Shown piece after piece: positions 41,542 to 50,826 of a DNA stretch of 64,000 bases. Each line of letters opens with the position of its first letter. Position 1 is the stretch's first letter. The DNA comes from Micromonospora marina (GTDB lineage: Bacteria; Actinomycetota; Actinomycetes; Mycobacteriales; Micromonosporaceae): contig NZ_FMCV01000021.1 in the NCBI RefSeq assembly GCF_900091565.1, positions 1-64,000 of the forward strand, given 5' to 3'. The position numbers were made by a program, and so were the translations under genes. The notes beneath the pieces are model-generated. The model was not told the DNA's origin, made no database searches, and saw only the letters and a list, made by a program, of their open reading frames with translations.

Positions 41542-42453
41542 TCAGCCGTTGCGCGGTACGCCGGCGGCCGGCGGCGCGCTGTGTGCGGTGCTGGGCGCCC
41601 AACCGGTGCGGGCCAGCCAGCCGGCCAGGGTGACCAGCTCGGGGAACTGCCGGCGCAGCGCGGGAATGTCCGCCTGGTAGCCGATCCGGTTCAGCCAGCC
41701 GTACGCGGTCGCCTGCCACTCGCTCTGCCGTTGCAGCTCCGCCATCGGCACCGGTTCGAACCGGGTGGGCAGCCCGGTGTGCCGCTGGAACGTCTCCGCG
41801 ATCTGGTCACCGGTGAGCTCGTCGCCGGCCAGCTCGATCTTCGCTCCGATGGTGGACGGGTCGTCGAACGCCGCCGCGGCGAAGAACCCGATGTCGCCGG
41901 AGGCGATCATCTGCAACGGCTTGCCGGGGGCCAGGCCGCGCCGGTACACCAGCCCGCCGTCCTCCAGCAGGGGCGGGTACTGGCCGAAGTTGTCCATGAA
42001 GTAGGTGGGGCGCAGGAAGGTCGCGGGCAGGTCGTGCTTGCGGATCCGCTCCTCGATCCGCAGCTTCGCCTCGCGCCAGAACACTCCCTCGGGTCGTTCG
42101 GCCCCGCCGACGGAGCTGTGCACGAAGTGCCCCACCCCGATCTCGCCGGCCACGTCGGCGATGTTGACACCGTGTCGTTCCTCCGCCGGCACGCCGCCCT
42201 GGCTCAGCGGCGTCTGCACGCTGAACACCCCGTACGCCCCGGTCATGGCGGCGCGGATCGACGCGACGTCGTCCAGGTCGCCGACGACCAGCGTCGCCCC
42301 CAGCGCCCGGAGTTCCCGGGCGGCGGGCCGCTGCGCGTCCCGGACGAACGCGTGCACCGGCCAGCCCCGGCGCAGCAGGTGCCGGGCCGTCCCACCGCCC
42401 TGCTTCCCGGTCGCCCCGAAGACCAGCACCCACCGGTCTGCGCGTGATGACAC
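41542..42453 (-). CDS. NmrA-family NAD(P)-binding reductase
   Basis: A 303-residue atypical short-chain dehydrogenase. The dinucleotide motif VLVFGATGKQGGGTARHL lies at ~10, with LVVGDLDDVASIRAAM and VFSVQTPLS following. FVHSSVGGAERPEGVFWREAK replaces the classical YxxxK. TFLRPTYFMDNF and FFAAAAFDDPSTIGAKIEL are typical of NmrA/HSCARG-like reductases. In aromatic polyketide clusters such proteins reduce quinone or anthrone intermediates. GTG 42453 has GGAGG 5 nt upstream. It is transcribed divergently from the PPOX gene across an array of SARP-type repeats. Confidence 0.88.
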   Translation of the reverse strand: MSSRADRWVLVFGATGKQGGGTARHLLRRGWPVHAFVRDAQRPAARELRALGATLVVGDLDDVASIRAAMTGAYGVFSVQTPLSQGGVPAEERHGVNIADVAGEIGVGHFVHSSVGGAERPEGVFWREAKLRIEERIRKHDLPATFLRPTYFMDNFGQYPPLLEDGGLVYRRGLAPGKPLQMIASGDIGFFAAAAFDDPSTIGAKIELAGDELTGDQIAETFQRHTGLPTRFEPVPMAELQRQSEWQATAYGWLNRIGYQADIPALRRQFPELVTLAGWLARTGWAPSTAHSAPPAAGVPRNG

Positions 42454-42554
42454 GGCCGCCTCCTCGTACCTCGTCGCGGTCCGCGCGGTGTCCCGGCCAC
42501 CGCCGGAGCGCCGCGCCTGCCGCCGAAGGTTCACCGACCGGGATAGAGCCGGGT

Positions 42555-42617
42555 TCGAGAGCCGGTCGAGGCCGGGTTCGAGCGGCTCTCGAGCCGGGTT
42601 CCAGTCGGGAGCGAGCC
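42555..42617. promoter_or_regulatory. Array of six SARP-type heptamers in a divergent promoter
   Basis: TCGAGAG (42555), TCGAGGC (42566), TCGAGCG (42578), TCGAGCC (42589), TCCAGTC (42600) and GCGAGCC (42611) follow one another at 11 bp (once 12). GACGAT at 42626-42631 lies 8 bp after the last copy and would serve as -10 for the PPOX-transaldolase-fbiC unit. The minus strand also reads TCGAACC and TCGACCG copies toward the NmrA-like gene. Confidence 0.65.
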
Positions 42618-42707
42618 GCCGCTCCGACGATCAGGACCCCGGCGTGACCGCACGTCGGGGCCCCGGCGTGACGGCGCGGGGCGGATGCCGACGAGGGGCA
42701 GGATGAC

Positions 42708-43133
42708 GTGATCTTCACCGCGGACGAGCTCGAATACCTGAAGTCGCAGCGGCTCGGCCGGCTGGCCACGATCCAGCCGAACGGCAGCATCCAGAACAAC
42801 CCGGTCGTCTACTGGTACAACGCCGAGGCGGACTGCATCGACATCGGCGGACGCGCGATGGCCACCACCCAGAAGTTCAAGAACGTGGCCGCGAACGGCA
42901 AGGCGTCCTTCGTCATCGACGACGTGGTGTCCCGGCGGCCGTGGCGGGTGCGGGGCATCGAGATTCGCGGCCACGCGGAGGCGCTGGTCGACCAGCCCGT
43001 CCCGCCGGAGCTGGAGTTCCTCTCCCCCGAGCTGATCCGCATCCACCCGCAGCGCCTCTTCACGTGGGGTCTGGACCCGGAACACCTCGCCATGGTGCGG
43101 CGCAACGTCACCCCCGCCGCCGCGACGCACTGA
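42708..43133 (+). CDS. PPOX-class F420-dependent oxidoreductase
   Basis: A 141-residue split-barrel flavin/F420 protein. MIFTADELEYLKSQRLGRLA, ATIQPNGSIQNNPVVYWYN and FVIDDVVSRRPWRVRGIEIR are family signatures. Members of this PPOX group bind F420H2 and reduce small molecules; relatives perform the last reduction in tetracycline biosynthesis. With fgd, cofC and fbiC in the same cluster, use of F420 is very likely, and the substrate is probably the aromatic polyketide. GTG 42708 follows GGGGCAGG. Confidence 0.87.
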   Translation: MIFTADELEYLKSQRLGRLATIQPNGSIQNNPVVYWYNAEADCIDIGGRAMATTQKFKNVAANGKASFVIDDVVSRRPWRVRGIEIRGHAEALVDQPVPPELEFLSPELIRIHPQRLFTWGLDPEHLAMVRRNVTPAAATH

Positions 43134-43213
43134 CCGCGCCGACGACACCCCACCCGGCCACCCACGTCACGCCCGGTGGACCGGGCGTGCGGACGTACGA
43201 GGAGACGACAGCT

Positions 43214-44263
43214 GTGACCGAGAACCTCCGTCGGCTCGCGGAAGCGGGCGTGACCATCTGGCGCGACGACCCGGCGGCCGTCGGCCCCGGCCAGCCACCG
43301 GTGTCCGGCCTGGCCGTCGGCGTCGCCGCGCTGCGGGTCGGGCTCACCGCTCCGGACGGCGGCGCCACGCCCGCCGCGGCGGGCGACGACCTCGACGACG
43401 CCGTGCGCCGGGCCGGCGCGGACGTGGCCCGGCGCGCCGCCGACGCACTGCGACCGGGGTACGACGCCTCGGGCGGCCGCGACGGTCTGGTGAGCCTGGA
43501 GATCGATCCCCGGCTGGCCGACGATCCCGACGGCACCGTGGCCGAGGCGCGACGACTGGTCGAGCTGGTGGACCGGCCGAACCTGCTGCTCGCCATCCCG
43601 GCCACGGCCGCCGCGCCGGCGGCGGTGACCGCCCTGCTGGCCGAGGGCATCGGGGTGAACGTGACCCTGGTGTACGCCCCGGCGCAGCTGCGGACCGTGC
43701 TCGACGCGGTCCGCGAGGGGCTGACGGCCGCGGAGGGATTTCCGCCCGCGATCGTCTCGGTGCCGGTGGCGGATGTGGACACCGAGGTCGACAAGCGTCT
43801 CTGGGCGATCGGCACGGACAGCTCGGCCCGGCTGCGCGGCACCGCGGCTCTGGCCGGCGCGCGGATGGCGTACGCGGCGTTCGAGAACGCCCTGCGTGGC
43901 CGTGACTGGGCGGGTCTGACCGCCCTGGGCGGTCCCCGGCCGCGGCTGGCCTGGACGTCGACGCAGGTCCGCGACCCGTACTACCTGGAGACCCGCTACG
44001 TCGACGAGCTGGTGGTCCCGGGGGTGCTGACCGTCCTGTCGGCGGCCACCCTCGCCGCGGTGGTGAAGGGCAGCGAGGTGCGCGGGGACAGGGTGCACGG
44101 CTCCTACGAGGACGCCCACGCCGCGTTGGAGCGGCTGACCGCGATCGGCGTCGACCACGACGACGTGCACCGGGTGCTGCGCGAGAAGGCGCTCGCCCGG
44201 GCCACCACCGCCTGGCTGCGGCTGCGCGACACGGCTGCGGCGCAGCGTCAGCCGGTCGGCTGA
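43214..44263 (+). CDS. Transaldolase-like protein lacking the catalytic lysine
   Basis: A 349-residue protein that aligns along its length with actinobacterial transaldolases ([79 protein letters not shown]). The Schiff-base lysine of the usual LIKIPAT is alanine here (LLLAIPAT). The N-terminal TTNPSIF motif is also gone, replaced by an alanine- and glycine-rich stretch. It therefore cannot work as a normal transaldolase. GTG 43214 has AGGAG 8 nt upstream. The stop lies 2 bp before the fbiC ATG, implying tight coupling with FO synthase. A scaffold, regulatory or altered catalytic role is possible; decay without loss of the frame is the alternative. Confidence 0.85.
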   Translation: MTENLRRLAEAGVTIWRDDPAAVGPGQPPVSGLAVGVAALRVGLTAPDGGATPAAAGDDLDDAVRRAGADVARRAADALRPGYDASGGRDGLVSLEIDPRLADDPDGTVAEARRLVELVDRPNLLLAIPATAAAPAAVTALLAEGIGVNVTLVYAPAQLRTVLDAVREGLTAAEGFPPAIVSVPVADVDTEVDKRLWAIGTDSSARLRGTAALAGARMAYAAFENALRGRDWAGLTALGGPRPRLAWTSTQVRDPYYLETRYVDELVVPGVLTVLSAATLAAVVKGSEVRGDRVHGSYEDAHAALERLTAIGVDHDDVHRVLREKALARATTAWLRLRDTAAAQRQPVG

Positions 44264-44265
44264 GG

Positions 44266-46857
44266 ATGACCGGTCGACGGACGGTCGCGCCGGAACAAAA
44301 CCCGCCGGGCCGGTCGGCGCTGCGCCGCGCGCTGCGCCGGGCCCGCGACGGGGTGAGCCTCGACGTCGGCGAGGCGGCGGTACTGCTGGCCGCCCGCGGC
44401 GAGGACCTGGACGAACTCGTCGGCGTGGCCGGCCGGGTACGCGACCAGGGCCTCGCCGCGGCGGGACGGCCCGGCACGGTGACGTACTCGCCGAAGGTCT
44501 TCATCCCGCTCACCCGGTTGTGCCGGGACCGCTGCCACTACTGCACGTTCGCCACCGTCCCGCACCGGGTGCCGGACGCGTACCTGAGCCCGGATGAGGT
44601 GCTCGACATCGCGGCGGCGGGCGCCCGCGCCGGGTGCAAGGAGGCGCTGTTCACCCTCGGCGACCGGCCCGAGTCGCGCTGGCCGGCCGCACGCGAGTGG
44701 CTGGACGCGCACGGTTACCCGGACACGCTGGCCTACCTGCGGGCGATGGCGGTCCGGGTGCTGGAGGAGACCGGCCTGCTTCCGCACCTCAACCCGGGCG
44801 TGCTGTCCTGGTCGGACCTGCAACGGCTCAAGCCGGTGTCGGTCTCGATGGGGATGATGCTCGAAACCACAGCGACCCGGCTGTGGAGGGACCCGGGCGG
44901 GCCGCACCACGGCTCGCCGGACAAGGAACCGGCCGTCCGGCTGCGGGTGCTGGAGGACGCCGGGCGCTCGGCGGTGCCGTTCACCACCGGCGTGCTGGTC
45001 GGCATCGGGGAGAGCCGGGTCGAGCGGGCCGAGTCGCTCTTCGCGATCCGTCGGGTGGCCCGGGCCTACCGGGGCATCCAGGAGACGATCGTGCAGAACT
45101 TCCGCGCCAAGCCGGACACCGCGATGCGGGACGTGCCGGACGCGGAGCTGACGGACCTGGCCGCGACGATCGCCGTGGCCCGGCTGGTGCTCGGGCCGTC
45201 GGCCCGGATCCAGGCGCCGCCGAACCTGGTCGGTGAGCAGCACGGGTTGATGCTGCGGGCCGGTGTCGACGACTGGGGTGGCGTCTCCCCGGTGACCGCC
45301 GACCATGTGAACCCGGAACGCTCCTGGCCGGCGCTGGACGAGCTGGCGCGGTGGACCGAGCGGGCGGGGTTCACGCTGCGCGAACGGCTGGCGGTCCAGC
45401 CGGAGTACGTTCGCAGCGGCGGTTCCTGGCTCGACCCGCGGGTCCTACCGCACGTCCGGGCGCTCGCCGACCCGCAGACCGGGCTGGCGGTGCCCGGCCG
45501 CCGGCCGACCGGGCTTCCCTGGCAGGAGCCTGCGGCCGGCTGGCGGGCGAGCGGGCGCACCGATCTGCACCTCGACGTCGACCGCCGACCCGCCGACGAC
45601 CGGCGTCGCTCCGACTTCTCCGAGGTGTACGGCGACTGGGACGCGCTGCGGGAGCGGGCGAGGACGACGTCGGCGCCGGTCGGCGGCCGGCTCGACAGCG
45701 ACGTGGCGGCGGCGCTGCGGCGGGCCGAGAAGAACCCGTCGGGCCTCGGTGAGCGCGACGCGTTGACGCTGATGACCGCCGAGGGGTCGGGTCTGGAGCA
45801 GCTCTGCGCGCTCGCCGACGCGCTGCGCCGGGAGGCGGTCGGCGACGAGGTCACCTACGTGGTCAACCGCAACATCAACTTCACGAACGTCTGCTACACC
45901 GGTTGCCGGTTCTGCGCCTTCGCCCAGCGGCGCAGCGACGCGGACGCGTACACGCTGTCGGTGGCCCAGGTCGGTGACCGGGCGGCGGAGGCCTGGCGGG
46001 CGGGGGCCACCGAGATCTGCATGCAGGGCGGCATCCATCCCGACCTGCCGGGCACTGCCTACTTCGACCTGGCGGCCGAGGTGAAGCGGCGGGCACCCGG
46101 GCTGCACCTGCACGCGTACTCGCCGATGGAGGTGGTCAACGGCACCGCACGGACCGGGCTGTCCATCGAGGACTGGCTCGTGGCGGCCCGCTCCGCCGGG
46201 GTGGACTCGCTGCCCGGCACGGCCGCCGAGATCCTCGACGACGACGTGCGGTGGATCCTGACCCGGGGCAAGCTGCCCGCGGCCACCTGGGTGGAGGTGG
46301 TCACCACCGCGCACCGGCTCGGCATCCCCACCACCGCGACCATGATGTACGGGCACGTCGACGCCCCGGCGCACTGGGTCGCACACCTGCGGCTCATCGC
46401 CCGCCTCCAGGACGAGACGAACGGCTTCACGGAGTTCGTCCCGCTGCCGTTCGTGCACACCAACGCGCCGGTCTACCTGGCCGGCATCGCCCGACCCGGT
46501 CCGACGGAGCGGGACAACCGGGCCGTGCACGCGATGGCCCGCATCCTGCTGCACGGTCGGATCCCCAACATCCAGACGAGTTGGGTCAAGCTCGGTGTGG
46601 ACGGCAGTCGGCTGGTGCTGTCCGGGGGCGTGAACGACGTGGGCGGCACGCTGATGGAGGAGACGATCAGCCGGATGGCGGGCAGCTCGCACGGCTCCGC
46701 GAAGAGCGTCGCCGAGCTGCGGGAGATCTGCGCGCCGCTGGGCCGCCCGGTCCGCCAGCGGACCACGCTCTACGGGGAGGTGCCGGCCGAGCGGCTGACG
46801 GCGGCGGCATCCGCCAGGCCCAGCCGGGCCCTCCTGCCGGTGCTCGGGCAGCACTGA
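44266..46857 (+). CDS. fbiC: FO synthase, CofG-CofH fusion
   Basis: An 863-residue double radical-SAM enzyme that makes the deazaflavin FO from tyrosine and 5-amino-6-ribitylaminouracil. The CofG half (~60-400) carries the cluster motif [10 protein letters not shown] near residue 86. The CofH half (~480-850) carries [14 protein letters not shown] near residue 546. Length and order match FbiC of other actinobacteria. It is the third gene of the PPOX-transaldolase-like-fbiC unit downstream of the SARP repeat array. Together with cofC and fgd it indicates dedicated F420 supply for the aromatic pathway. Confidence 0.97.
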   Translation: MTGRRTVAPEQNPPGRSALRRALRRARDGVSLDVGEAAVLLAARGEDLDELVGVAGRVRDQGLAAAGRPGTVTYSPKVFIPLTRLCRDRCHYCTFATVPHRVPDAYLSPDEVLDIAAAGARAGCKEALFTLGDRPESRWPAAREWLDAHGYPDTLAYLRAMAVRVLEETGLLPHLNPGVLSWSDLQRLKPVSVSMGMMLETTATRLWRDPGGPHHGSPDKEPAVRLRVLEDAGRSAVPFTTGVLVGIGESRVERAESLFAIRRVARAYRGIQETIVQNFRAKPDTAMRDVPDAELTDLAATIAVARLVLGPSARIQAPPNLVGEQHGLMLRAGVDDWGGVSPVTADHVNPERSWPALDELARWTERAGFTLRERLAVQPEYVRSGGSWLDPRVLPHVRALADPQTGLAVPGRRPTGLPWQEPAAGWRASGRTDLHLDVDRRPADDRRRSDFSEVYGDWDALRERARTTSAPVGGRLDSDVAAALRRAEKNPSGLGERDALTLMTAEGSGLEQLCALADALRREAVGDEVTYVVNRNINFTNVCYTGCRFCAFAQRRSDADAYTLSVAQVGDRAAEAWRAGATEICMQGGIHPDLPGTAYFDLAAEVKRRAPGLHLHAYSPMEVVNGTARTGLSIEDWLVAARSAGVDSLPGTAAEILDDDVRWILTRGKLPAATWVEVVTTAHRLGIPTTATMMYGHVDAPAHWVAHLRLIARLQDETNGFTEFVPLPFVHTNAPVYLAGIARPGPTERDNRAVHAMARILLHGRIPNIQTSWVKLGVDGSRLVLSGGVNDVGGTLMEETISRMAGSSHGSAKSVAELREICAPLGRPVRQRTTLYGEVPAERLTAAASARPSRALLPVLGQH

Positions 46858-46868
46858 GCGCGGGTAGG

Positions 46869-46903
46869 ACGCAGCTCCGGGCGGTCGTCGCCCGGAGCTG
46901 CGT
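46869..46903. terminator. Bidirectional terminator
   Basis: A perfect 15-bp GC-rich stem (46869-46883 with 46889-46903) with a 5-nt loop, 11 bp after the fbiC stop and 15 bp before the stop of the convergent oxidoreductase. Confidence 0.85.
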
Positions 46904-46918
46904 GCGCACCGCGGCCGG

Positions 46919-47833
46919 TCAGTCGACGACCAGGGCCACCTTGCCCCGCACGTGTCCGGTCTCGACCTGGCGGTGCGCCTCGGCGGCCTGCCCGAGCGGC
47001 ACGGTGCTGGCGACCTCGACGACCAGCTTGCCCTCGGTGTAGAGGCGGGTCAGGTCGTCGAGCTTCTGCACCGACCGCTCGGTGCCCACCCGACGGATGC
47101 CCAGCTGGGCCGAGCGCGCCCAGTCCGCGATCGTGACGATCCGCTCCGTGCTGCCGAGCAGCTCCAGGGAGACATCGAGCGCCTCGCCGCCGATCGCGTC
47201 GAGCGCCGCGTCCACCCCCTCCGGCGCCACCTCCCGGACCCGGTCGGCGAGGCCCGGCCCGTAGGTGACCGGCGTCGCCCCCAGCGAACGCAGGTAGTCG
47301 TGGTTGCGCTCGCTCGCGGTGCCGATCACCCGGGCGCCACGGGCCTGCGCGAGCTGCACGGCGAACGAGCCCACCCCACCGGCGGCGGCGTGGATCAGCA
47401 GCGTGTCGCCGGACCCGACGCGCAGCTCGTCCAGGGCCGTGTACGCGGTCTGGCCCGAGGCGGTCAGGACCCCCGCCTCGGCCCAGGACATCTTCGCGGG
47501 CTTGTGGCCCACCTGGTTGATCGGAACCACGACGGCGTCGGCGTACCCCTCCATCGTGAGGAAGGCGATCACCTCGTCGCCGTCGACGAAGCTGCTGACA
47601 CCCTCACCGACCTGGTCGACGACGCCGGCGACCTCGTTGCCGAGCCGGACCGGGAAGGTCAGCGGGTTGTACGCGGCGAAGTCGCCGCGCCGGGTCGCGC
47701 AGTCGAACGGCTGCACGCCGGCGGCCTTCACCCGGATGCGCACCTGCCCGGGCCCGGCCACCGGGTCCGGCACCTCGACGAGGTGGAGCACCTCCGGGCC
47801 GCCGTACTCGTTGAACACCACGATCTTGGCCAT
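46919..47833 (-). CDS. NADPH:quinone oxidoreductase-like (MDR family)
   Basis: A 304-residue zinc-free medium-chain reductase. Visible are FNEYGGPEVLHLVEVPDP, AGVQPFDCATRRGDF, LGNEVAGVVDQVGEG and the nucleotide motif [19 protein letters not shown]. Such enzymes reduce quinones or enones with NADPH. ATG 47833 has AGGAA upstream. It may act on a polyketide quinone or give protection against quinone stress. It lies 74 bp after the exporter gene on the same strand and may be co-transcribed with it. Confidence 0.9.
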   Translation of the reverse strand: MAKIVVFNEYGGPEVLHLVEVPDPVAGPGQVRIRVKAAGVQPFDCATRRGDFAAYNPLTFPVRLGNEVAGVVDQVGEGVSSFVDGDEVIAFLTMEGYADAVVVPINQVGHKPAKMSWAEAGVLTASGQTAYTALDELRVGSGDTLLIHAAAGGVGSFAVQLAQARGARVIGTASERNHDYLRSLGATPVTYGPGLADRVREVAPEGVDAALDAIGGEALDVSLELLGSTERIVTIADWARSAQLGIRRVGTERSVQKLDDLTRLYTEGKLVVEVASTVPLGQAAEAHRQVETGHVRGKVALVVD

Positions 47834-47907
47834 CTGGATTCCTTCCGCCGGCGCTGGGCGCCGGTGTCGACGGTGAAGATTTGTCGATCGTCCTGCACTG
47901 CCGCCAG

Positions 47908-49662
47908 TCAGCTCGCCGATCCGGTCTCCCGCCCGGCCGGGCCGTCCCCCGCACCACCCGGCCGGTGGCGGCGGGCGTACGGCGGCAGCAGGAAGGTCAG
48001 CGCGAACGCGGTGGCCAGCAGCCCCACGGCGGCCCAGATCGTGCCGCGCAGTGCGGCGGCGAAGCCGCCGTGGGTGGCGTCCCGGCCGGCCTCGTCGACG
48101 GCCGCGGCCACCGCGGCGCCGTCGCTGGTCGCGCCGGAGGCTCCGCTGACCTCCTCCCCGAGCCGGCGGCAGGCCGTTGGGACGGCGTCGGGGTCGGTCG
48201 TGTCCGCGCTCTCCCGACCGCAGGCGCGCAGCCCGTCGACGATGCGCTGCTGCTCGGGGGCGGGCACGCCGATCGCGGCGAGCCGGGACCGCAGGGCGGA
48301 CGCGTCGGCGTCGGCGGCCTGCGCGACCTGACCGCCGAGGAGGCCGAAGAACAGGGTGCCCAGCACCGCCGCGCCGACGGCGCCGCCGAGCTGCTGCATC
48401 GCGTTCAACGTCCCCGATGCCGAGCCGTACTCGGCGGGGCGCACTCCGGCCAGCACGATGTCGAAGAACGGGGAGAGGAACAGGCCCAGACCGGCGCCGT
48501 AGATCAGCAGCACGGGTGCGAAGTGCCACGGCGACACGTCCGCGCCCTCGACGCGGAGCACCAGGAACACCCCGAGCACTCCGCAGATCATCAGCGCGGT
48601 GCCGAGTTGCAGCGATCGGCGTCCCAGCCGTTGGGTCAGCCCGACCGCGGTGGCTGCGAAGCCGACCAGGCTGCCCAGCGCCTGGGGTAGGACGGTCAGC
48701 CCGGCCTTGAGCGGCGAGAAGCCCAGACCCGCCTGGAGGAAGACGGCGAACACCAGCGCGAAGCCCACCATGGAGGTGAAGATGGCCAGCCCGGTCGCGA
48801 GGCCGCCGGTGAAGGCCCGGTTACCGAAGAGGGTGGGCACGATGAGCGGGTCGCCGCCGCGTCGCTGGACGCCGGCCTCGAACCGGGCGAAGACCACGAA
48901 GAGGATCAGCGCGAGCGCGATGAGCAGGAAGACCCAGGCCGGCCAGTCGAGTTCGCGCCCCTGCACGACGGGATAGACCAGCAGCAGTGCGGCGACCGCG
49001 GCCAGCACCGCGCCGGGCAGGTCGAGGCGGCGGGCCGTGGACTCCCGGCCGGCGGGCAGGAAGCGGGCCCCCGCCACGACGGCGAACAGCCCGATTGGCA
49101 GGTTGATCAGGAAGATCATCCGCCAGCCGGTGCCCCACAGGTCGGCGCTGATCAGCCCGCCGGCCAGCACGGGGCCGGCGACCGAGGCGAGACCCATGGC
49201 CGGGCCGAAGACACCGAACGCGGCGCCGAGTTCGCGGGGCGGGAAGACCGAGCGGATCACGCCGAGCCCCTGCGGGAGCATCACCGCGCCGAAGAGGCCC
49301 TGGGCCACCCGGGCGCCGATGAGCATGCCCGGCGAGGTGGCGACGGCGCAGAGCAGGGAGGTCAGCGTGAAGCCGGCCGCGCCGACCAGGAACACCGGTC
49401 TGCGGCCGTAGAGGTCGCCGAGGCGGCCGCCGGTGATCAGACCGGCGGCCAGGGCCAGCGTGTAGCCGGCGCCGAGCCACTGGATCAGGGCCGGGCCCCC
49501 GCCCAGTTCCGCCCGGATCGACGGGGCGGCGATGTTGGTGACCAGGGTGTCGAGCAGATTCATGATCGAGGCCAGCAGGACCACGACGAACGCCGGCCAC
49601 CGCCACCGGTAGGCTCCGCCGGCCGTCGTCGGCTGCGGCGCGAGGGCCACGTTGTCGGTCAT
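47908..49662 (-). CDS. MFS drug exporter, DHA2 / EmrB-QacA type
   Basis: A 584-residue major facilitator with about 14 membrane helices. Motifs include MNLLDTLVTNIAAPSI in helix 1, GGRLGDLYGRRPVFLVGA (motif A) and RVAQGLFGAVMLPQGLGVI. A ~90-residue extracytoplasmic loop (QVAQAADADASALRSRLAAI onward) precedes the last helix. It probably exports the aromatic product by proton antiport and gives self-resistance. It is divergent from a MarR regulator across a 120-bp gap, the usual layout for substrate-induced export. Confidence 0.93.
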   Translation of the reverse strand: MTDNVALAPQPTTAGGAYRWRWPAFVVVLLASIMNLLDTLVTNIAAPSIRAELGGGPALIQWLGAGYTLALAAGLITGGRLGDLYGRRPVFLVGAAGFTLTSLLCAVATSPGMLIGARVAQGLFGAVMLPQGLGVIRSVFPPRELGAAFGVFGPAMGLASVAGPVLAGGLISADLWGTGWRMIFLINLPIGLFAVVAGARFLPAGRESTARRLDLPGAVLAAVAALLLVYPVVQGRELDWPAWVFLLIALALILFVVFARFEAGVQRRGGDPLIVPTLFGNRAFTGGLATGLAIFTSMVGFALVFAVFLQAGLGFSPLKAGLTVLPQALGSLVGFAATAVGLTQRLGRRSLQLGTALMICGVLGVFLVLRVEGADVSPWHFAPVLLIYGAGLGLFLSPFFDIVLAGVRPAEYGSASGTLNAMQQLGGAVGAAVLGTLFFGLLGGQVAQAADADASALRSRLAAIGVPAPEQQRIVDGLRACGRESADTTDPDAVPTACRRLGEEVSGASGATSDGAAVAAAVDEAGRDATHGGFAAALRGTIWAAVGLLATAFALTFLLPPYARRHRPGGAGDGPAGRETGSAS

Positions 49663-49782
49663 GTCGTCCCGTCCGTCAGGGTGGATCCGGGCCTGCGGTC
49701 CTGCGCCGGCCGGGATTCGGTAGCCAAAACGTTCGAAGTTCGATACCTTCCAAAAGCGAAGTATTCTGGAGTCGGAGTAATC
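49663..49782. promoter_or_regulatory. Divergent promoter of exporter and MarR genes
   Basis: This gap is AT-richer than its surroundings at 49725-49775 and holds the palindrome TTCGAA (49732-49737), a nearby repeated GTTCGA, and an imperfect inverted pair ATACCTT and AAGTAT around 49744-49764. It is a candidate MarR operator. The heptamers here are not at the 11-bp SARP spacing. Confidence 0.35.
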
Positions 49783-50298
49783 ATGTCAAGACGAACGCGG
49801 AACGAGGTGGTCTTCGGCCTGATGCGCGCGTGGCGAGCCGCCCGCCTGCAGACCGATCTGCTCGACGACACCGCCTTCCACAAGATCGGCATCAACCGCA
49901 CCGACGGACGCTGCCTGGACGCGCTCAGCGAAGGACCGATGACGGCGACCACGCTGGCCCAGGCGTGCGGGATCAGTCCCAACGCACTGACCACCGTGGT
50001 CGATCGGCTCGCCGAGCGCGGGCTGGTCGAGCGGGTCAAGGACCCGACCGACCGCCGGCGGGTGGTGGTCCGCCTCACCGCGCTGGCCGACCACATCAGC
50101 ACCCAGCTGTACGGGCCGGTGGTGCAGTGGTCGCTCCACAACTTCGAGAAGTACTCCACCGACGAACTCGAACTCATCGAAGGCTTCATCAACTCCGGCC
50201 GGGAGTTCCAGGCCGAACACGTCAGGTACATCAACGAGCTGGAGCTGTCCTGGGACGTCCCGGACGCACCGGCCACCGACGGCCCCGGCGGGGGCTGA
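49783..50298 (+). CDS. MarR-family transcriptional regulator
   Basis: A 171-residue winged-helix regulator. The recognition segment is TATTLAQACGISPNALTTVV followed by DRLAERGLVERVKDPTDRR, the MarR wing. ATG 49783 (MSRRTRNE) with GGAG upstream is preferred over an in-frame ATG at 49681. The protein probably represses the divergent exporter and responds to the product. Confidence 0.92.
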   Translation: MSRRTRNEVVFGLMRAWRAARLQTDLLDDTAFHKIGINRTDGRCLDALSEGPMTATTLAQACGISPNALTTVVDRLAERGLVERVKDPTDRRRVVVRLTALADHISTQLYGPVVQWSLHNFEKYSTDELELIEGFINSGREFQAEHVRYINELELSWDVPDAPATDGPGGG

Positions 50299-50366
50299 TC
50301 CACCACGTCCCCACGCGGGCGTACCGCCGGCGCCGTCGACGTCATCGACAGCCTAGGGAGCAGAAC

Positions 50367-50792
50367 ATGGCCACGACCACGGAACACGTCCGCCCCGCCC
50401 TCGGACGCCTCGGCGTCCGGACCCTCGTCACCGTCTCGGCGATCCTCGCCGCCGCCCTCGTCTACCTGCTCTTCGTCCGCGTCGGCGGTTACGAGCTGCG
50501 GGTTCCGGAGACCCCCGGTTCGAGCGTCTCGCGCCCCATGCAGTTCGGCGAGATGGTCGGGGCGGCGACCATCGCCTGCTTCGCCGGCCTGGCCTTCCTG
50601 ACGGTACTGGAGCGCTTCACCCCCAAGGCCCTGACCATCTGGACGGTGGTCGCCGTCGTGCTCTACCTGGGGACCCTGCCCTACCTGCCCGGCTTCCGGG
50701 TGATGGACCGGCTGATCATCGTGCTCATGCACACCGCACTGGCCGCCGTGCTCATCCTGGGCCTGCGCCGGACCTCGACCCGTCCGGCGTGA
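50367..50792 (+). CDS. Small four-helix membrane protein (DUF6069-like)
   Basis: A 141-residue integral membrane protein with four predicted helices (for example VSAILAAALVYLLFVRVGG, ATIACFAGLAFLTVL and VVAVVLYLGTLPYLPG). The final helix contains MHTALAAVLILGL, the His-containing end typical of the DUF6069 group. No function is known. GGGAG precedes the ATG. It lies between the MarR and DsbA-like genes on the plus strand and may share their transcript. Confidence 0.78.
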   Translation: MATTTEHVRPALGRLGVRTLVTVSAILAAALVYLLFVRVGGYELRVPETPGSSVSRPMQFGEMVGAATIACFAGLAFLTVLERFTPKALTIWTVVAVVLYLGTLPYLPGFRVMDRLIIVLMHTALAAVLILGLRRTSTRPA

Positions 50793-50826
50793 CGGGCCGA
50801 CGACACCCACGCAGAGGAGGACGAGG

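Noticed and set aside
43214-44263. An active transaldolase
   Set aside because: The Schiff-base lysine and the N-terminal substrate motif are missing, so the standard function cannot be claimed.
49663-49782. A SARP-type site between the exporter and the MarR gene
   Set aside because: The TCGAAGT and TCGATAC copies are 7 bp apart, not 11, and no -10 stands in register; a MarR operator is more likely.
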